Shown one piece after another: positions 1 to 13,523 of a stretch of 64,000 bases of DNA (its first letter is position 1; each line of letters opens with the position of its first letter). Both the position numbers and the translations under genes were made by a program. The stretch lies in assembly GCA_039881145.1 (NCBI GenBank), contig JAYKKI010000061.1, forward strand, positions 11,134,001-11,198,000. The letters run 5' to 3'. The notes under the pieces were generated by a model. That model was not told the origin of the DNA, did not search any database, and saw only the letters and a list, made by a program, of their open reading frames with translations. Source of the stretch: Druceiella hillmani (Eukaryota > Arthropoda > Insecta > Lepidoptera > Hepialidae).

Positions 1-54
1 ATGTAATCAACATAAAAATATTAACAATACTATTGACCAATCACAAGCAGATAC

Positions 55-122
55 ATATCATCCAAATAGCATATCATGAATCCAAATAACATATCATCCA
101 AATAACATATCATCCAAATAAC
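55..122. repeat. 16-bp tandem repeat, four copies
   Basis: Four copies of a unit reading ATATCATCCAAATAAC. The second carries a 4-base insertion and the first a single substitution. It lies in the intron just upstream of the clip exon of gene 1. The paralogous intron of gene 2 (near 43535) has a single CCAAATAACATATC, so the expansion is specific to this copy. Confidence 0.85.
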
Positions 123-294
123 ATATTATTACATTTATTTGCATCTACTTCTTACTTTACTCTCTCACATCGTTTCTACGAGGTTAATACAACGAAATTT
201 CACTTTATCGGTGTCTAAATCTTTATAATATCTAACCTCATCGAAATTCTACAATATTTATTAAAAAAATACAAGTATTTTTTTTGCTTCTCAG

Positions 295-473
295 AGACAA
301 GCTGCACTACACCATGGGGACATGAAGGTACTTGCGTGGCCATCGACAAATGTCCGGTGCTGTTCTATGTCCTCAATATGCTAATAAATAAGGACGATAT
401 AAACACGTGGAACATTCGGGCTGATTTTTTAAGAGAATCGCAATGCGGGGCTGTATTGGATAAATATCCACCG
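295..473 (+). CDS. Gene 1 exon: clip domain
   Basis: Acceptor TTCTCAG and donor GTAAAT flank two bases completing a codon plus 59 codons. The exon holds the first four clip cysteines ([19 protein letters not shown]). The last two, in VCCP, are supplied by the next exon. The matching exon of gene 2 (43706-43881) has the same phase and is one codon shorter. Confidence 0.93.
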
Positions 474-2110
474 GTAAATACCTGAAATTAGTACAGATTA
501 TTGTTTTTTTCGCTTCAATTTGTATTATTCATTGTCATATTAATATTTAGAACGTCTATTAGGTAATTTAGGAAAACGTCATTTTCAAGGTTACCGTCGA
601 CTGCTTTATTTTGAAATATTTTTATTTGACAGCTTATAAATGTTAAGACGTAGTCATTCTTTTTTAACATTTTATCTTCATTATTCTCGAAAGCAAGTAT
701 CGAATGACAGGAAAACTCGAAGGTTCAAACTTCTACAGATAACATTTTAAACAAAATTGTTTTCAATAAATGAATATTGTTCTTTTTTGTTGGATAAAAT
801 TTTATTTAGAATATTATCTGCAGAACTTGAAAATGTTGTGTTTTTGACATTGTGCGGTTTAATTTAATAACATGACGTTGCAGGGTATAAAAATGAAAAC
901 CTTGACATTTTTCACGTGTTAGTTTTTCCCATATATAAAGATTAATCTACAAGTCTCAAATTTTTAATTTCAATGGATTTTATAGTACAATATTAGAAAT
1001 AGTACTAAATATATGCAAATTCATTTTTAACGAGATAAAAAATTATTTGCTTTTTGAATGTAATAATAACAGCACCAAAAATGATAATAATTATATTTTA
1101 AAAATTACACCTAATATTATATCATCCATCAGAATAATTCCTAAACTACTCTTACAAATTATGATTACTATAACTATGGCTATAAATACTAAAAAACCGT
1201 ACTAAACGTCAATAGCATTGCCCAAAACAGCAATAACATTTTAGTAACAATGGCAATAACATTTTTAAAAGCGCACACAGATCGCGATTTAAATATAATT
1301 ACTGTGACGCACGTTCGTGCTGTGTAATTACCGGATATTAAAAAAAACGTACGTAAAATATGAAAGATATCTAATAATATCTGTTGATAATGGAAGGCGG
1401 ACGCAGTTCTTATGTTCATATATTCGTAACTAAATAAGTGGATTCGACTTCTGGTTCTGGAAGCAACTAAAATATTTCGGAACATCAACCGAAATGACAA
1501 AATCGGCTAAATACGAGTCTACCTTACATGATAAAAGTTCATAAGCATAGTCCATAGCAACGTTTAGGTTAGTATAAAAAATTGAAAGGAAAATAGATAA
1601 TTATACTTATTTTTTAACAGATAAATAGAGACATTTACAAAAAAAACCTTCCAAGCATGTGTGGAACTCGCACTATGAGGGTTCCGTTCACATTTAGGCA
1701 TTTAAAAACAGTTAATGTTACATAATACTCCCATTGAACTCTGCAAAATTTTAATTTTTTGGGACTAAAATATATTGCCTACCATATCTTTCACAGACGC
1801 ATATTTAAAAAAAAACAAGTTATATGACATAACTACAAAATATCGATTTTTTTTTCATTTTTTTGTGCTACGGTACCTGTGCTGATACGGTACCTGTGCT
1901 ATACCTGTACGGTACCTGTACTATTTTTTTGTGCTACTTGCCAAATTTCCTGATTAAAAGTCAACAGGATGTACCCTATAGGTTTTAATTTATTTGCGAG
2001 TGTCAAAATCTGTTGAATAAATGGCCGTATTTTTAGGTTTCTTTTTTATTTCGTTGACTTAGAAGCTTAATGTTTTTACAGCTCCAAGGGAACGTAGACC
2101 TAAGTATTTG

Positions 2111-2188
<78 letters not shown>

Positions 2189-4677
2189 CAGTATTTGATA
2201 TTGTTTCCGTATGTTTATTAACTTTTACTCGAGTCTTTATTAATATTAAAATCTACATTTTACAGGGTTTTAAATTTTTTTATGACAAACTTTTCTCCAT
2301 TAAAATAAATAGTTTTTTCACTCGTTTAGTTTTCTCGCTTTTACGTCCATCCTTTTTTTAATACTGCGTTATATCCTTTGTGGTGTATTTTTAATTAATC
2401 CTATTTGTTTACTCCAAAAATATGGTATTAAAATATTATGGTTCTTATTTTTCTCTTTAGCTCGTCAATTTATGTTTTAGACTCTCCTACAGCTTCCCTT
2501 AATTCATAATTCCACTATTTCTTTTCAGTTTATATTATCCACATAAACCCTTGAAAATGTACGCATGAACTATACATAAAACTAATTTTCTCTCATCCCA
2601 TAGGTGTGCTGCCCCAATGAACATAAAAATCTCCATTTAGTTACTAATCAGAACTGCGGGGACAGCGAGGTCCCAAGGGTACATAATGGTAAAGTCGCTG
2701 TCCCGTTCGAGTTTCCATGGATGGCCTTGATTGCATATAGGATAGGTAAATTTATTTAAAAAAAATTTTGAAATATTACGTTTATCCTGTAACTTTGCAA
2801 ATATTCTTAATTATATTGAAATATTTATGGAAATGGCAGGTTAAATAATGCTAGTTTATGTAAAATATGCATGGGAATACAAAATATACCCCATAAGAGG
2901 TTTGTATTGAAACTATGTCAACATATTAGTTGATATAACTTCAATATAATCAATATTGCTTCTCTGTTATATTATAATGATATAACAGAGAAGCAAAATT
3001 TTAAAATATTATGAGCAATATTTCTAGTTTTGAGAGTAACGGAAAAGGAATATCCTACATATTTGAATTCTATATTTTGTCAAAAATTTTAACTGAGGGG
3101 GTATTTTGTCTCCCTCTTCTTGGATAATACACTTATCCCATATGTACGCGTATAATTTGTGGCCCCGTTTTAACACATACCCCCAAACCATAAATACTGT
3201 TAAATGCAGTTGAGGATTTCTCAACGAAGGACTTAATATAAAAGTCATTCGTTGACCTCTCCAGAAAAAATATATATCAGATAAAACTGCGTGATTAATT
3301 TATTAATATTTAAGTAAATATGGATTATAAAAATGCTTAAAAAAACAAATATAAACGCAAGTTACTGTTAAATACTAAGTTATTATTATGTGGAAAAATA
3401 ACCTATCTTTTAACCTACATATTATAAAAGAATTATAATTTAAAAATAAAATACAAAACATTAAGGTAGTTGTCGTATGACATTAAATATAAACAATATC
3501 ATAATTTTTTTATCGAAAATAAATTTGTTTTCCCACCGGTTATTACAACATTATATTGTTTGAAAAACATTTTTTTGCGTTTTTATGGCTTTTTTTAAAT
3601 AAAATGAAGTGTGGTGAAATTACTACTTTTCCTGTAATGTTAATTGTACAACTTTTGATAGATATATTTACCAAAACTAAACGGTAAATATTGTGTTATT
3701 TTTTATAAAGGTAATGCAGCATAATTTTACATTGATGTAGATTTTAAACAAACCGTTCGACGCGTTTTTTTAAATAAAATGAAAAGTATGGTGAAATTAC
3801 TTTGGTATGTACCTGTGATATTGGGTGTATAATATTGGAGAGCGATTTTTACTAAAAATAAACAACAATTTATTTTCATGTGTGACAAATCACTCGACAG
3901 GTTTTTTTTTAATGATATTAAAATTCTGGTAAAATTATTACTTTTCCTGTAATGTTATTGCAAAATATTTGAGAGCGATTTTTACCAAAATTAAAAGGTA
4001 AATAATTGTAAAATAAGTTAGATATTTATAGTTTGATTAATATATAAAATATTCAGCGAATTCCATCGACAACGCGTTTTATACGAAAACTAACTTATGT
4101 CAGGCAATTTTACAAAGAACTTATTTTTTTTATACAAAGGGGTTAAATACGATTGAACACAAAACTGACTTATGCGATTGACATAAAACTCAACATCGTA
4201 CATTTATAGCGTTCATTTAGAAATAGTTTTACAGTAGTTTTTAGATTAGTTTTACAATAGTTTTTATGTGTGTATAATCGCGATGCGATTTAAATGAAGC
4301 AGTGCACCGGGTGCATGTTTCAAGTAAATTTTAAAACCATTAAAGTTATATTACAGTACAGCTGTATTCGTAAGCATTGCGTTTTACTAGCTATAACCTG
4401 TTGTTTCTTGTAAAATCAAAGTTAAACAAATTAAACCATTATAGTTATGATGATATTATATCCAAAATAACTGTACATGGAAATGAAAACTGCAAAAAGT
4501 TTTAGAATGTAAGCTTATATGGGTAATTATGAGAGATATTTGTTATATCAGATTTAATATTAGATTTGGCCGCAGATTTTGGTTAAAGCATGTCATGTAT
4601 AACTAAGAATACTTATAATAAATTGAACCAAAATCCAAATCATATATATATCATATATAGAATCCAAAATCTATATA

Positions 4678-4775
<98 letters not shown>

Positions 4776-7700
4776 CAAAGAAAATACAATATTTGTCGTT
4801 TAGTATATGTCAATTTAAAATAAATTAGCGAAACGTATGGAAATATTATTAAAAATAATCCGGAAGACGAGCGTAGATTTCTCTTTTTATTGCTTTGTGC
4901 TACTTTAGATCTTTGATCTGGGAATTAACTGTCAGAAAATAATTCCTACGTTTTAAACATATGAAATTACTCCCAAAAGAAAATGTTGCTAGCCATTGGT
5001 TTGAATCTACTCTTTTTGGAAAAGAAGGTTTTCACAAAATTCGCCAGGTAGTTTTTGTTATCTTTGGGAGAAAAATGAGGAATTCTTGCAACGTCATCAT
5101 CGAACTTACCTGGTATATAAACAAGAGATAAAAATTAAAACAAATAATAAATTGCGGAAATTATTATATTTGGTATTATGATATTCTGCATTATTTGATG
5201 AACGGGAAATAAACTTATGGACGCTGCTCATCATATAATCGATACGTAACACTACCAAACATCTGCACAATATTTTATTATATTATAATTTGGACTACGT
5301 TTTTCCCATTCGAACAAGATGTAATTAATTTGAAACTGGTAATATTGTGATTACCTTATTCAATATTTTCCATTTACAAATGCGAGATTTCCCAGAAGAT
5401 GTTCCACGCCCTCGCATCGCACGTTATAAAAAATGCTTTTTTAAGAATGTTGAGAATACAAAGCCATATTCAAACACCTTTATGGCAGTTCTTACATGAT
5501 TTTTTTATTTATATTTATACTTTATTTCGTTGTAAATAAATAAGGAAACTATAAACATAATTTATTTCATTTCTGTGGAGAATCTTCACTATGTATACTA
5601 TTAAAGAAACTTCACTGTATGTGGATCTTGATTGCCGTATTTCACATTATATTAATGTACCTCAATTAATTAAACATTCATGGTTTTTTTTGGGTCCATA
5701 CAATATTTTTGTACTAAAATTCCACTCTTGTAGCTTGTAAATTTAAATGCTATGTGACCCTGTTGATGTTAGGTAAAAACATGGTTGATGTTAGGTAAAT
5801 CAATGTAGCAATATGATTTCCATATAAAGTTTTCTTCATCTTGTATATCATAGAAATTCTTTTGACCCGATGCTCTCTCACTCTAATGTCTAACCTTAGT
5901 TAGTGACTTAATAATAATCTTCAAGATAACGTTCATCAATATTTCTTATAACGCAACTAACATATAAATATTTTTAAATATATTTAATAGCTCTATCTGA
6001 TCAAATTGAACCAAAACGATATTTTTCTGGCCAAAAATTCAGAAACTTTAGTAAATTACAGTTTAAAAATTGGGATATATGATTAATACTGAGTAATTTT
6101 TGTCCATGATTTTTCTATTGTCTAAATTAATCTATAAAATTTTAATAGTCGCTAATAAGTTATCCAAGACCATATTTACACCTTCTATTATTCTATATTG
6201 TATATCCTATTATCCAAGACCATATTTACACCTTCTAAGATTCTATATTGTATATCCTATTATCCAAGACCATATTTACACCTTCTAAGATTCTATATTG
6301 TATATCCTATTATATTCTAACTCATATATATTATAATATTAAGCTATGAATATTATAAAATTCAATACCATTATCTTAAAAAAATAAATTTATCCTTATA
6401 GCTTTAATCGGAAACAAACAGTTCTTATACATTCGTTCATTCCAGACCGTTTTATAGTTTCAAATTTATTCTCGTAGCTGTTCGCGACATCATACTGCTT
6501 TCAAGCATCTACATCTGTCTCTTTATGACCAAACATAATACAAATATATATTCACAGTACATATTCTGGCTTCTTCACTAAGTTGTTAAACTAAAATCCT
6601 GACGCCCGGTACACGAAAAGCACCGTATTTCTTTAAATAAACTAAATGTCTGTTTTCATTATAAATTGAAAGAAATGACTAAAAAACTCTAGTAATAAAA
6701 CACCGACCTCAAAATTTCGTCCATTTCGTCTGAATTAGGATTCTATCGCTGTATTAGGGAAGATAAAAAATGAGCAAAAATGTGTGCTATCTGCTCGTAG
6801 ACCTAATCGTGATATTAAAATTAGTAATTTAAAAAAAATGTACGTTCAACTAGCTGTCCTTTAAAGAAGAAGTGGTCTATTATTTTTATGGTTTCGTACC
6901 TTAAAAGAAAAAACGGAACCCTTATAAGATCTTTCTCGTTTCTGTCCGTATGTCCAACACATCTGTTTTTCTTAGAAACCACTTAACTTAAAACTTAAAA
7001 TTTGCAATTAAACTTATTTACCCGCATATATCGCAATACCTAAAACTCAAAAAAATTATTTCAAAATATTTTAGAAAGTAAATTATATAGGTGCTCTATT
7101 TTTTAAATTCTATATATAGTGTGGCGTCATGTGAAAGGGCACAAAAATACTTTATATTTTTCATTACTTAGTGTATTACATCTTCAGACGTGCACCAAAA
7201 ATAGCAAAAGAAATATGTCCCGCCCTCGATTTTCGAATCTACTCATTATAAAATTATGAAAAAATATGAGTTTTTAGAAACTATGGGTTTCTAAAAACTC
7301 ATATTTTTTCATCAAAATTTATAGGAATTTTTTTTAATTACTCCGTTATTTTCCTTCTTGTCCGTGTAAGCTCTATGTCAATAAACTAAAAAGAAGGTAG
7401 AAACTAGTATATTAAAAAAGAGTACCAAATTTGTTCACAAGCACCGCCTTTTCTTTAATCATATTATTTTGTCAGAGTTATTTGCGGTATTATTTTAAAC
7501 AATATATAATAACAAATAATAAATTAATAATGTTGTGTCTTTATTTCGATTTATTTTTTTTTAGTTTAGTCGAACGTATCATATTTTAACGAACTGCTTC
7601 GGCAAGATTATAGATAATATATTTGAAATAATTTAATACACTTATTGCTAATTTGTCAGATAGATCTGTCCAAATATAACAAAATCAAAGTAAGTTCCAG

Positions 7701-9910
7701 TTACGCTCGATAATCTGGTTTTGTTTCTTTTATTTTACCCATCAAATTTTGCTTCAAGGGTCATCAAAAACTTAATAGTTTATCGCGAGTTTCTATCTTA
7801 AAAATAACGAATTGCTCATGAAATGTTTATGTATTATTCCTTATCCGTTTTACGTATAGTGTGGGTTTTAACATATATGATTTATATTTTATAAGTTATT
7901 TACATTTTATTTGTCATCGCAGAGAAGAAAATTGTCTACAGTTGCGGCGGAAGTCTGATTAACTCCCGGTACGTCCTGACAGCGGCGCACTGCATCAAGG
8001 ATCAGTATCCCATAGTCGGCGTCCGACTGGGCGAACATGACATCAAACGATCGCGCGACTGTTTCGAAGCAAACGAGAAGTGTCCACAGGTGCAGGTATA
8101 CTATACATTCACTTTCTTCAATGAAGATTGACAATACGGTAGTTGACCCATTCTAAATTTTGATATTTTTCGTACAATATTGTGAAATATAAGTTAATTA
8201 AAAACCAGTCTTGTAAAAAATTCAAAAAATTATTGAAAAATAAGCCAGCTTCTAAATTTGAAGATACGGATAATGTTGGGTATATCCCTGTATCTTTTCC
8301 GCTTGTAGAATATAATGTGGAATATTAAAAATGACCTCGCAACACAGTATTGGCGTCCTGCTCTAAAGGTTAAATTTAAACTTTTATAACTCGTTCAATT
8401 TTTAGGATTATTAAAAAAAATCTCTCTTCATCACCTTGAAATTATGATTAATGAAATAAAAAAAAGTTAGTCAAATACCCAATCGTAACAAAAAATGCTT
8501 AATAAAGATCATAGTAAAAAAATAGTAAAATATTATAGTAACAATTTATTGCTATAATTCAGTACAACGTTAGAAGCAAATCGGGGTTCAAATCATCGAG
8601 GTTCGGGGTTACGTGGTATTTCAGGTTGTTTCACACTTACTTGTTCCATGTGTTCAATCGAATTATAATCATACAATATATGCTATATCTTGCAATATTT
8701 CAGGGATTGCAGCGAATGGTGGAATGTGTAGTAGTGTGTGTTCGTGTGTTGGAGTGTGATTAATAAAAAGTCGAGATTATCTTACGCTTCAAAAATTTAC
8801 AAAACTTCGCTCCGAAACAATTTGCATTTGGTTTTATTAAAATCCTAACCGTGATTTACTTATTGCTAATGAGAGTTTATCCAAGTCTTAAAATGAATTA
8901 ATGTCGAAATTTATCCTTGATTGTCGTAAATGTGGTCGATTTTTAAATACGTCTGTCGTTTTTCTCTCTGTTGTTAAGCTCTCATAACATGCGATACATC
9001 GATAAATGAACAATAAATGATTAAATAGAATGTCTCGTTTATCATGTGCGAGGTAATAATTAACCTGCATCATGTTACTGCTATTTCAGGTATTTTGTTT
9101 TCGATTTCTAAAGAACTTTTCTTTTAGATTATTTGTAAATTTCAGCATTGGTTTCACATTCAATCATCATTTCAGTTGATCGACGAATATTTTTTATTGT
9201 CCAAGATGATTGACCTAATATTGTGAAAATTCCCAGAATAAGTTATTTAAATCGACAGTTGTACTAAAGAAATATTACTGTAAAAATTGCAATTATTATT
9301 AAATATAATTTAAGGAACATAAAAGGACATACCTACCTTACTTTTACCTCATCTTTAGGGAAGCAATTACAAAACTAGTGCAAACATTTAAAACAATAAA
9401 ATATTTACACTCTCTTGCATATGTCGTGAAAAAAAATATCTCATTTATCTATAATTGGACAATGTGGCTGTTTCTTACCTGGCAATTTAAACGCATATTG
9501 TTACAATATGCTTTGATGATTGATTATAAAAGTTCATTTTTAATACTAACAGTAAATAACACTATGTTGACAAGTGATTCACATACTTTATACACGGAAC
9601 TAAACGAGCTGGAATATCCCACATAATATAAACATATCGTATTCGCCGACTACTAAATATTGTAAAAGAAATGTAATAATTACATATTGTTACGTATTGT
9701 TACAACAGCCCATGTGTTGACGATAATTATTACGATATTTATTTATTACGATATTATGACGATAAATATTACGAATTGACGATAGTTATTATACATTACG
9801 TATTGTTACAACGGCCCATGTGTTGACGATAATTATTATCGTCAACACATGGGCCGTTGTAACAGTACGCAGTTATTAATTATAGACTTAATATAAAATA
9901 AGAATCTCAA

Positions 9911-9950
<40 letters not shown>

Positions 9951-12900
9951 CCAAGTATACCTCAAAAAAACAAAGGGACTTTATTCGAAAATTGTGAAAC
10001 AAGCTAAAAATAAGCACTAATTAATGAATAATTTTGTCTACATTTTAATATTGTTATTATTTTCAGGACATTCCCGTGGAAGAAACAATATTTCACGAAG
10101 AATACAGTGATAAAGTGAACGACATAGGTCTCATAAGGCTTTCCAGGTCAGCTGACTTTTCGAAAAGTAAGTACATTTTTATGGTGAGGTAGCAAAGAGG
10201 AAAAAAGTTTATATTTTTCCTCCCTATTCATTTAAAGTTGTGGTTGTATTTTTTCGTATCTGGGGGAGATATTTTTTTAATTTTACCACAAGGTTTGTAA
10301 CAACCCGTCACGGGAAAAGAAGTGGATCGCATTTAATCAGCTCTAGTCGTAAAAAAATAAAACAAGTGTTTTGGTGATTATATTCCAATAGATGCAATTA
10401 TCAAGTTTATTGGGTCGACAAAAAGAATATATTTTGCTAAACTTAAAAAAACCGATATTAAATTCGAAACAGAATGTTTCGTCACTAAACAGCGTCACTT
10501 CAAACACTGGTGCAATTAATCATGTGTAATTTGGCAAAACGTTATTTTTTTAAAAGTCAGTCAGCTAGTTTATATAATAATTAAAGTTTAAATTTTGTAC
10601 GAAATCATAATTTGGTGTAAATTAGCATCCTGGGTAAATAGAGAAAATTGTCAATTTGGCAACGTGTAGCGTATTGTAAATTGTCTAACGTCAACGTGAA
10701 TTGTCAATTACCTGTTAGAAAGAAGCTAAAAACAAAGCCTTGGTTTTGTTCGTAATTTACTTTGCATACTTCGCTTAAAATTTATATGGTAATAACTAGT
10801 AAACTAACGAAATAAATTAAACAGATTTTCATTTAATTCGATACGTTTGGTTCTTTTATCATTTATTAATTTACTATTTTTACTGTTATACGATGTTTCA
10901 TGATAAAATTCAAATTATTTTGTTCTTGAATGTATCTCTATAATTAATTCAATTTTATCCTAAGGACTTTGCCAGTGACAATTAAATAAAACTACGTGAT
11001 GTAGTATTATTTCCACTTTCTTTAAGTTCTTTACCACGACCTAGGTTTCGTTGTATTACAACATCTTCGGGTGGAATATCAGTAAAGATAATCTATAGAT
11101 TATTTTATTGATTAGATTATCTTTGCTAATAGCCAACCTGAAGATGTTGTAATACAACGAAACCTAGGTCGTGGTAACGAACTTAAAGAAAGTAGAAATA
11201 ATACTACATCACGTAGTTTCATTTAATTGTCAATAATGAATTTCTACAAAATTAACGCCAAATATATTCAAGACTTTGCCAGTATTACAATTACATTGGG
11301 CTTATACTAAAATCAATTTCAAATATTTGCTCGCACTGAAAAACGACATATTCGCTATTTCCACAGACCACAGACTTGAGATTGTATTAAAAATTAAAAC
11401 GAAAAGCACTGATGTAACTATTCAAACACGAATCAACTGTCATTTCGAAAACAATAACTATCTCTTCAAAAATATTCATAAGTTCTGACTGGTCATAGAT
11501 ATTTGTAAGTATGGCCACATTAAATAATAAACAAACCATGTAACTTTATTTTGAAACATAATTAAAATTAGAGTAATGTAATTTCTAAAAAGCAAATTAT
11601 GTTACCTAAATGACAAATGTAAAACATCGTATTAATAGTTATTTCAATAAGTTTGTTTTAAAAATTAATGATGATATTTTTCATATTTGGGCGAATTATA
11701 AATATTAAAGATTTTCAAATGGCAATCATTTTAATTTACGAATTAAATACGAATTAATACAATACTAGTATATAAATGAGACGTTACGTTTAAGTCAAAA
11801 ACATTTATTTTTATTCTAAACTTTTTAACGTAATACTTTTTTTTGACAAATAGCTTTCTTGCCGGCGTATCGTATAACAAACGGTACCATTTAAATGTTT
11901 CCACAATAACAGTAAAAACAAATCAGATTAAATCCTTTTAAGTAGGAATTGAACTCACACTGTGATCGTCCCGTAGACTACCGAGTCACATATAAATATT
12001 CAAAGATACATAATATTATTATTTACAAATATTTACAAGTATTTATGTTCTTTTCGCCATACAATTATACTACCTAGTAAATCATTCGCAGGTGAACAGT
12101 AATGTGAACGTCTCCAAAATATGAGAATAATCGCTATAGTTTTCCGGTAAACTTTACGTGAACCACTTGTAACGTTGTTTTCTTTTTGCAAAATTTGCAA
12201 TTTTAGTAGTTTAGTGGATGAAGTGGGCACATATTTTATGTAGGATAGTTATATAGGCATTCTCAAGAATATATGGCAGTCCATCCTGTATAAATAACTG
12301 AGGAAAAAGGTTCGAAATTTGTATGAATCACTTTTTAAAACCATAACCCCACAACGACACAACAACTGTGCTGTATAATAAATTTGAAACTGAATTTCAC
12401 TCCTGTAATATTTCTATATATTTAAATATTAATGAATGTTAACTGGGATGTATGAAGGATAATAAACTTTATAACTGAGCCAAATTTGAAGTTTCTATAT
12501 TGAATTGTTCTTGGAAAAAAGACTATGACAGACAGGTGAATAATCAGGCTAATAATTTTCTAAGAATTAAATTTTTTTCTTCTTTGTGATATACGGAAAC
12601 CTACAAACGTGAAACAGTTGAGCAGACCAGTTTAATATAGATATGTCATATACTGAAATAGTTTTTCTTTTAATTATTTGTGAGTTGTTATATGATTCAT
12701 AAAATTATGGTGTTTTTGTAGTTAACGTGATCCCCATCTGTCTGCCTGTTACACCAGCCTTGCGGTTGTTTAGTATGAGCAACAAAACGTTAACAATTGC
12801 CGGTTGGGGCAACACTGGGTCTGTATACTTCTCTAATGTGCTCCGGAAAGCTCAACTCACGAACATAGATAATGCCCGATGCCAGGACCTGTTCAGCACA

Positions 12901-12995
12901 TCGTAGTGAGTATACGCTATTTACATTGGGTCTTAGAAACTAACCGAATTCGCCTTAATTAAATATGCTTAAAATTATATATATGTATATATATG

Positions 12996-13076
<81 letters not shown>

Positions 13077-13467
13077 AATTATAAAAATTATTATAATTAT
13101 AAATATTATAATTTCCACGTAAAATGAGCTATTTAGAGGGATATTTTTTCCAAGATCTTAAAAAAATAACCTTAGAATAAATGTTACCAATTTCTACTAC
13201 ATTTTCAAGTTGTGTGATTATCGCAATTTTTCTCAAATCAAAAGAAAGGATTACATTTTTCAGAAATCGAATTAATATTTACTTTAAATCGGTCGCACTA
13301 ATTATACATTTAAATGATGGCATGCAATAAAATACGATTTGCCTTAAACATATTTTATATTATCGCTGCATCATGACAGTCAAGCGATTTTAACGAAGTT
13401 TATTAAACATTATTAAAGTAGTAACATTAACCGAGTTATAATTAAGAATCCGAGTTAAGTTTACCGA

Positions 13468-13523
<56 letters not shown>

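Larger units (their letters stand above)
474..2603 (+). other. Gene 1 intron after clip exon
   Basis: No coding sequence recognised. The first 600 bases and a stretch near 1080-1130 align by eye with the start of the paralogous intron of gene 2 (43882-44640), so this is duplicated intron sequence. It also holds a dispersed repeat (about 1640-1860), short GGTACCTGTGC repeats (about 1871-1920) and an (AT)n tract. Confidence 0.7.
2746..7922 (+). other. Gene 1 intron before His exon
   Basis: A long intron with no recognised gene. Parts align with gene 2 intron 50811-53519: the bases just after the donor, GAAAACTGCAAAAAGTTTTAG at 4484 versus 51564 (with its downstream (AT)n), and the 5200-5950 block versus 52080-52850. 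It also holds hairpins, an (AT)n tract, a 50-bp triplication and a dispersed repeat, listed separately. Elsewhere I see only AT-rich unique-looking sequence. Confidence 0.7.
8096..10066 (+). other. Gene 1 intron after His exon
   Basis: No gene recognised. 8500-8770 aligns by eye with gene 2 intron sequence 53740-54060 (ATAGTAACAATTTA, then a GGTATTTC stretch, then a (C)AATATTTCA(A/G)GG unit). The segment 8696-8766 is a single diverged copy of the unit that forms the 10-kb array in gene 2. A 61-bp palindrome and an (AT)n tract lie near the 3' end. Confidence 0.7.
10977..11271. mobile_element. Penelope-like inverted terminal-repeat element with two hammerhead motifs
   Basis: A 295-bp insertion flanked by a 12-bp direct repeat GACTTTGCCAGT (10965-10976 and 11272-11283), read as its target-site duplication. 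It consists of two roughly 95-bp arms in inverted orientation (10977-11075 and about 11135-11232) around a short centre; the right arm extends another 40 bases. Each arm contains a hammerhead ribozyme motif. No reverse transcriptase is present. Hammerheads in terminal repeats, inverted repeat arrangement and variable target duplications are known traits of Penelope-like retroelements. That family assignment is inference; the structure is seen directly. Confidence 0.75.
10167..12721 (+). other. Gene 1 intron after Asp exon
   Basis: Contains the 295-bp Penelope-like inverted repeat (10977-11271) and a possible tRNA-derived SINE fragment (about 11941-11992). The open frame at 11276-11488 begins at the target duplication and has no recognisable domain. 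The rest is AT-rich sequence in which I see nothing. Confidence 0.65.

Noticed and set aside
4590..4823. Open frames rich in IYIYIY (also at 16912-17161, 18434-18763, 19588-19785, 23986-24213, 29091-29300, 34123-34335, 51561-51905)
   Set aside because: They are translations of (AT)n microsatellites on either strand, with no domain outside the repeat.
7907..8134. Minus-strand frame across the gene 1 His exon
   Set aside because: Opposite-strand shadow of a real exon with good splice sites on the + strand.
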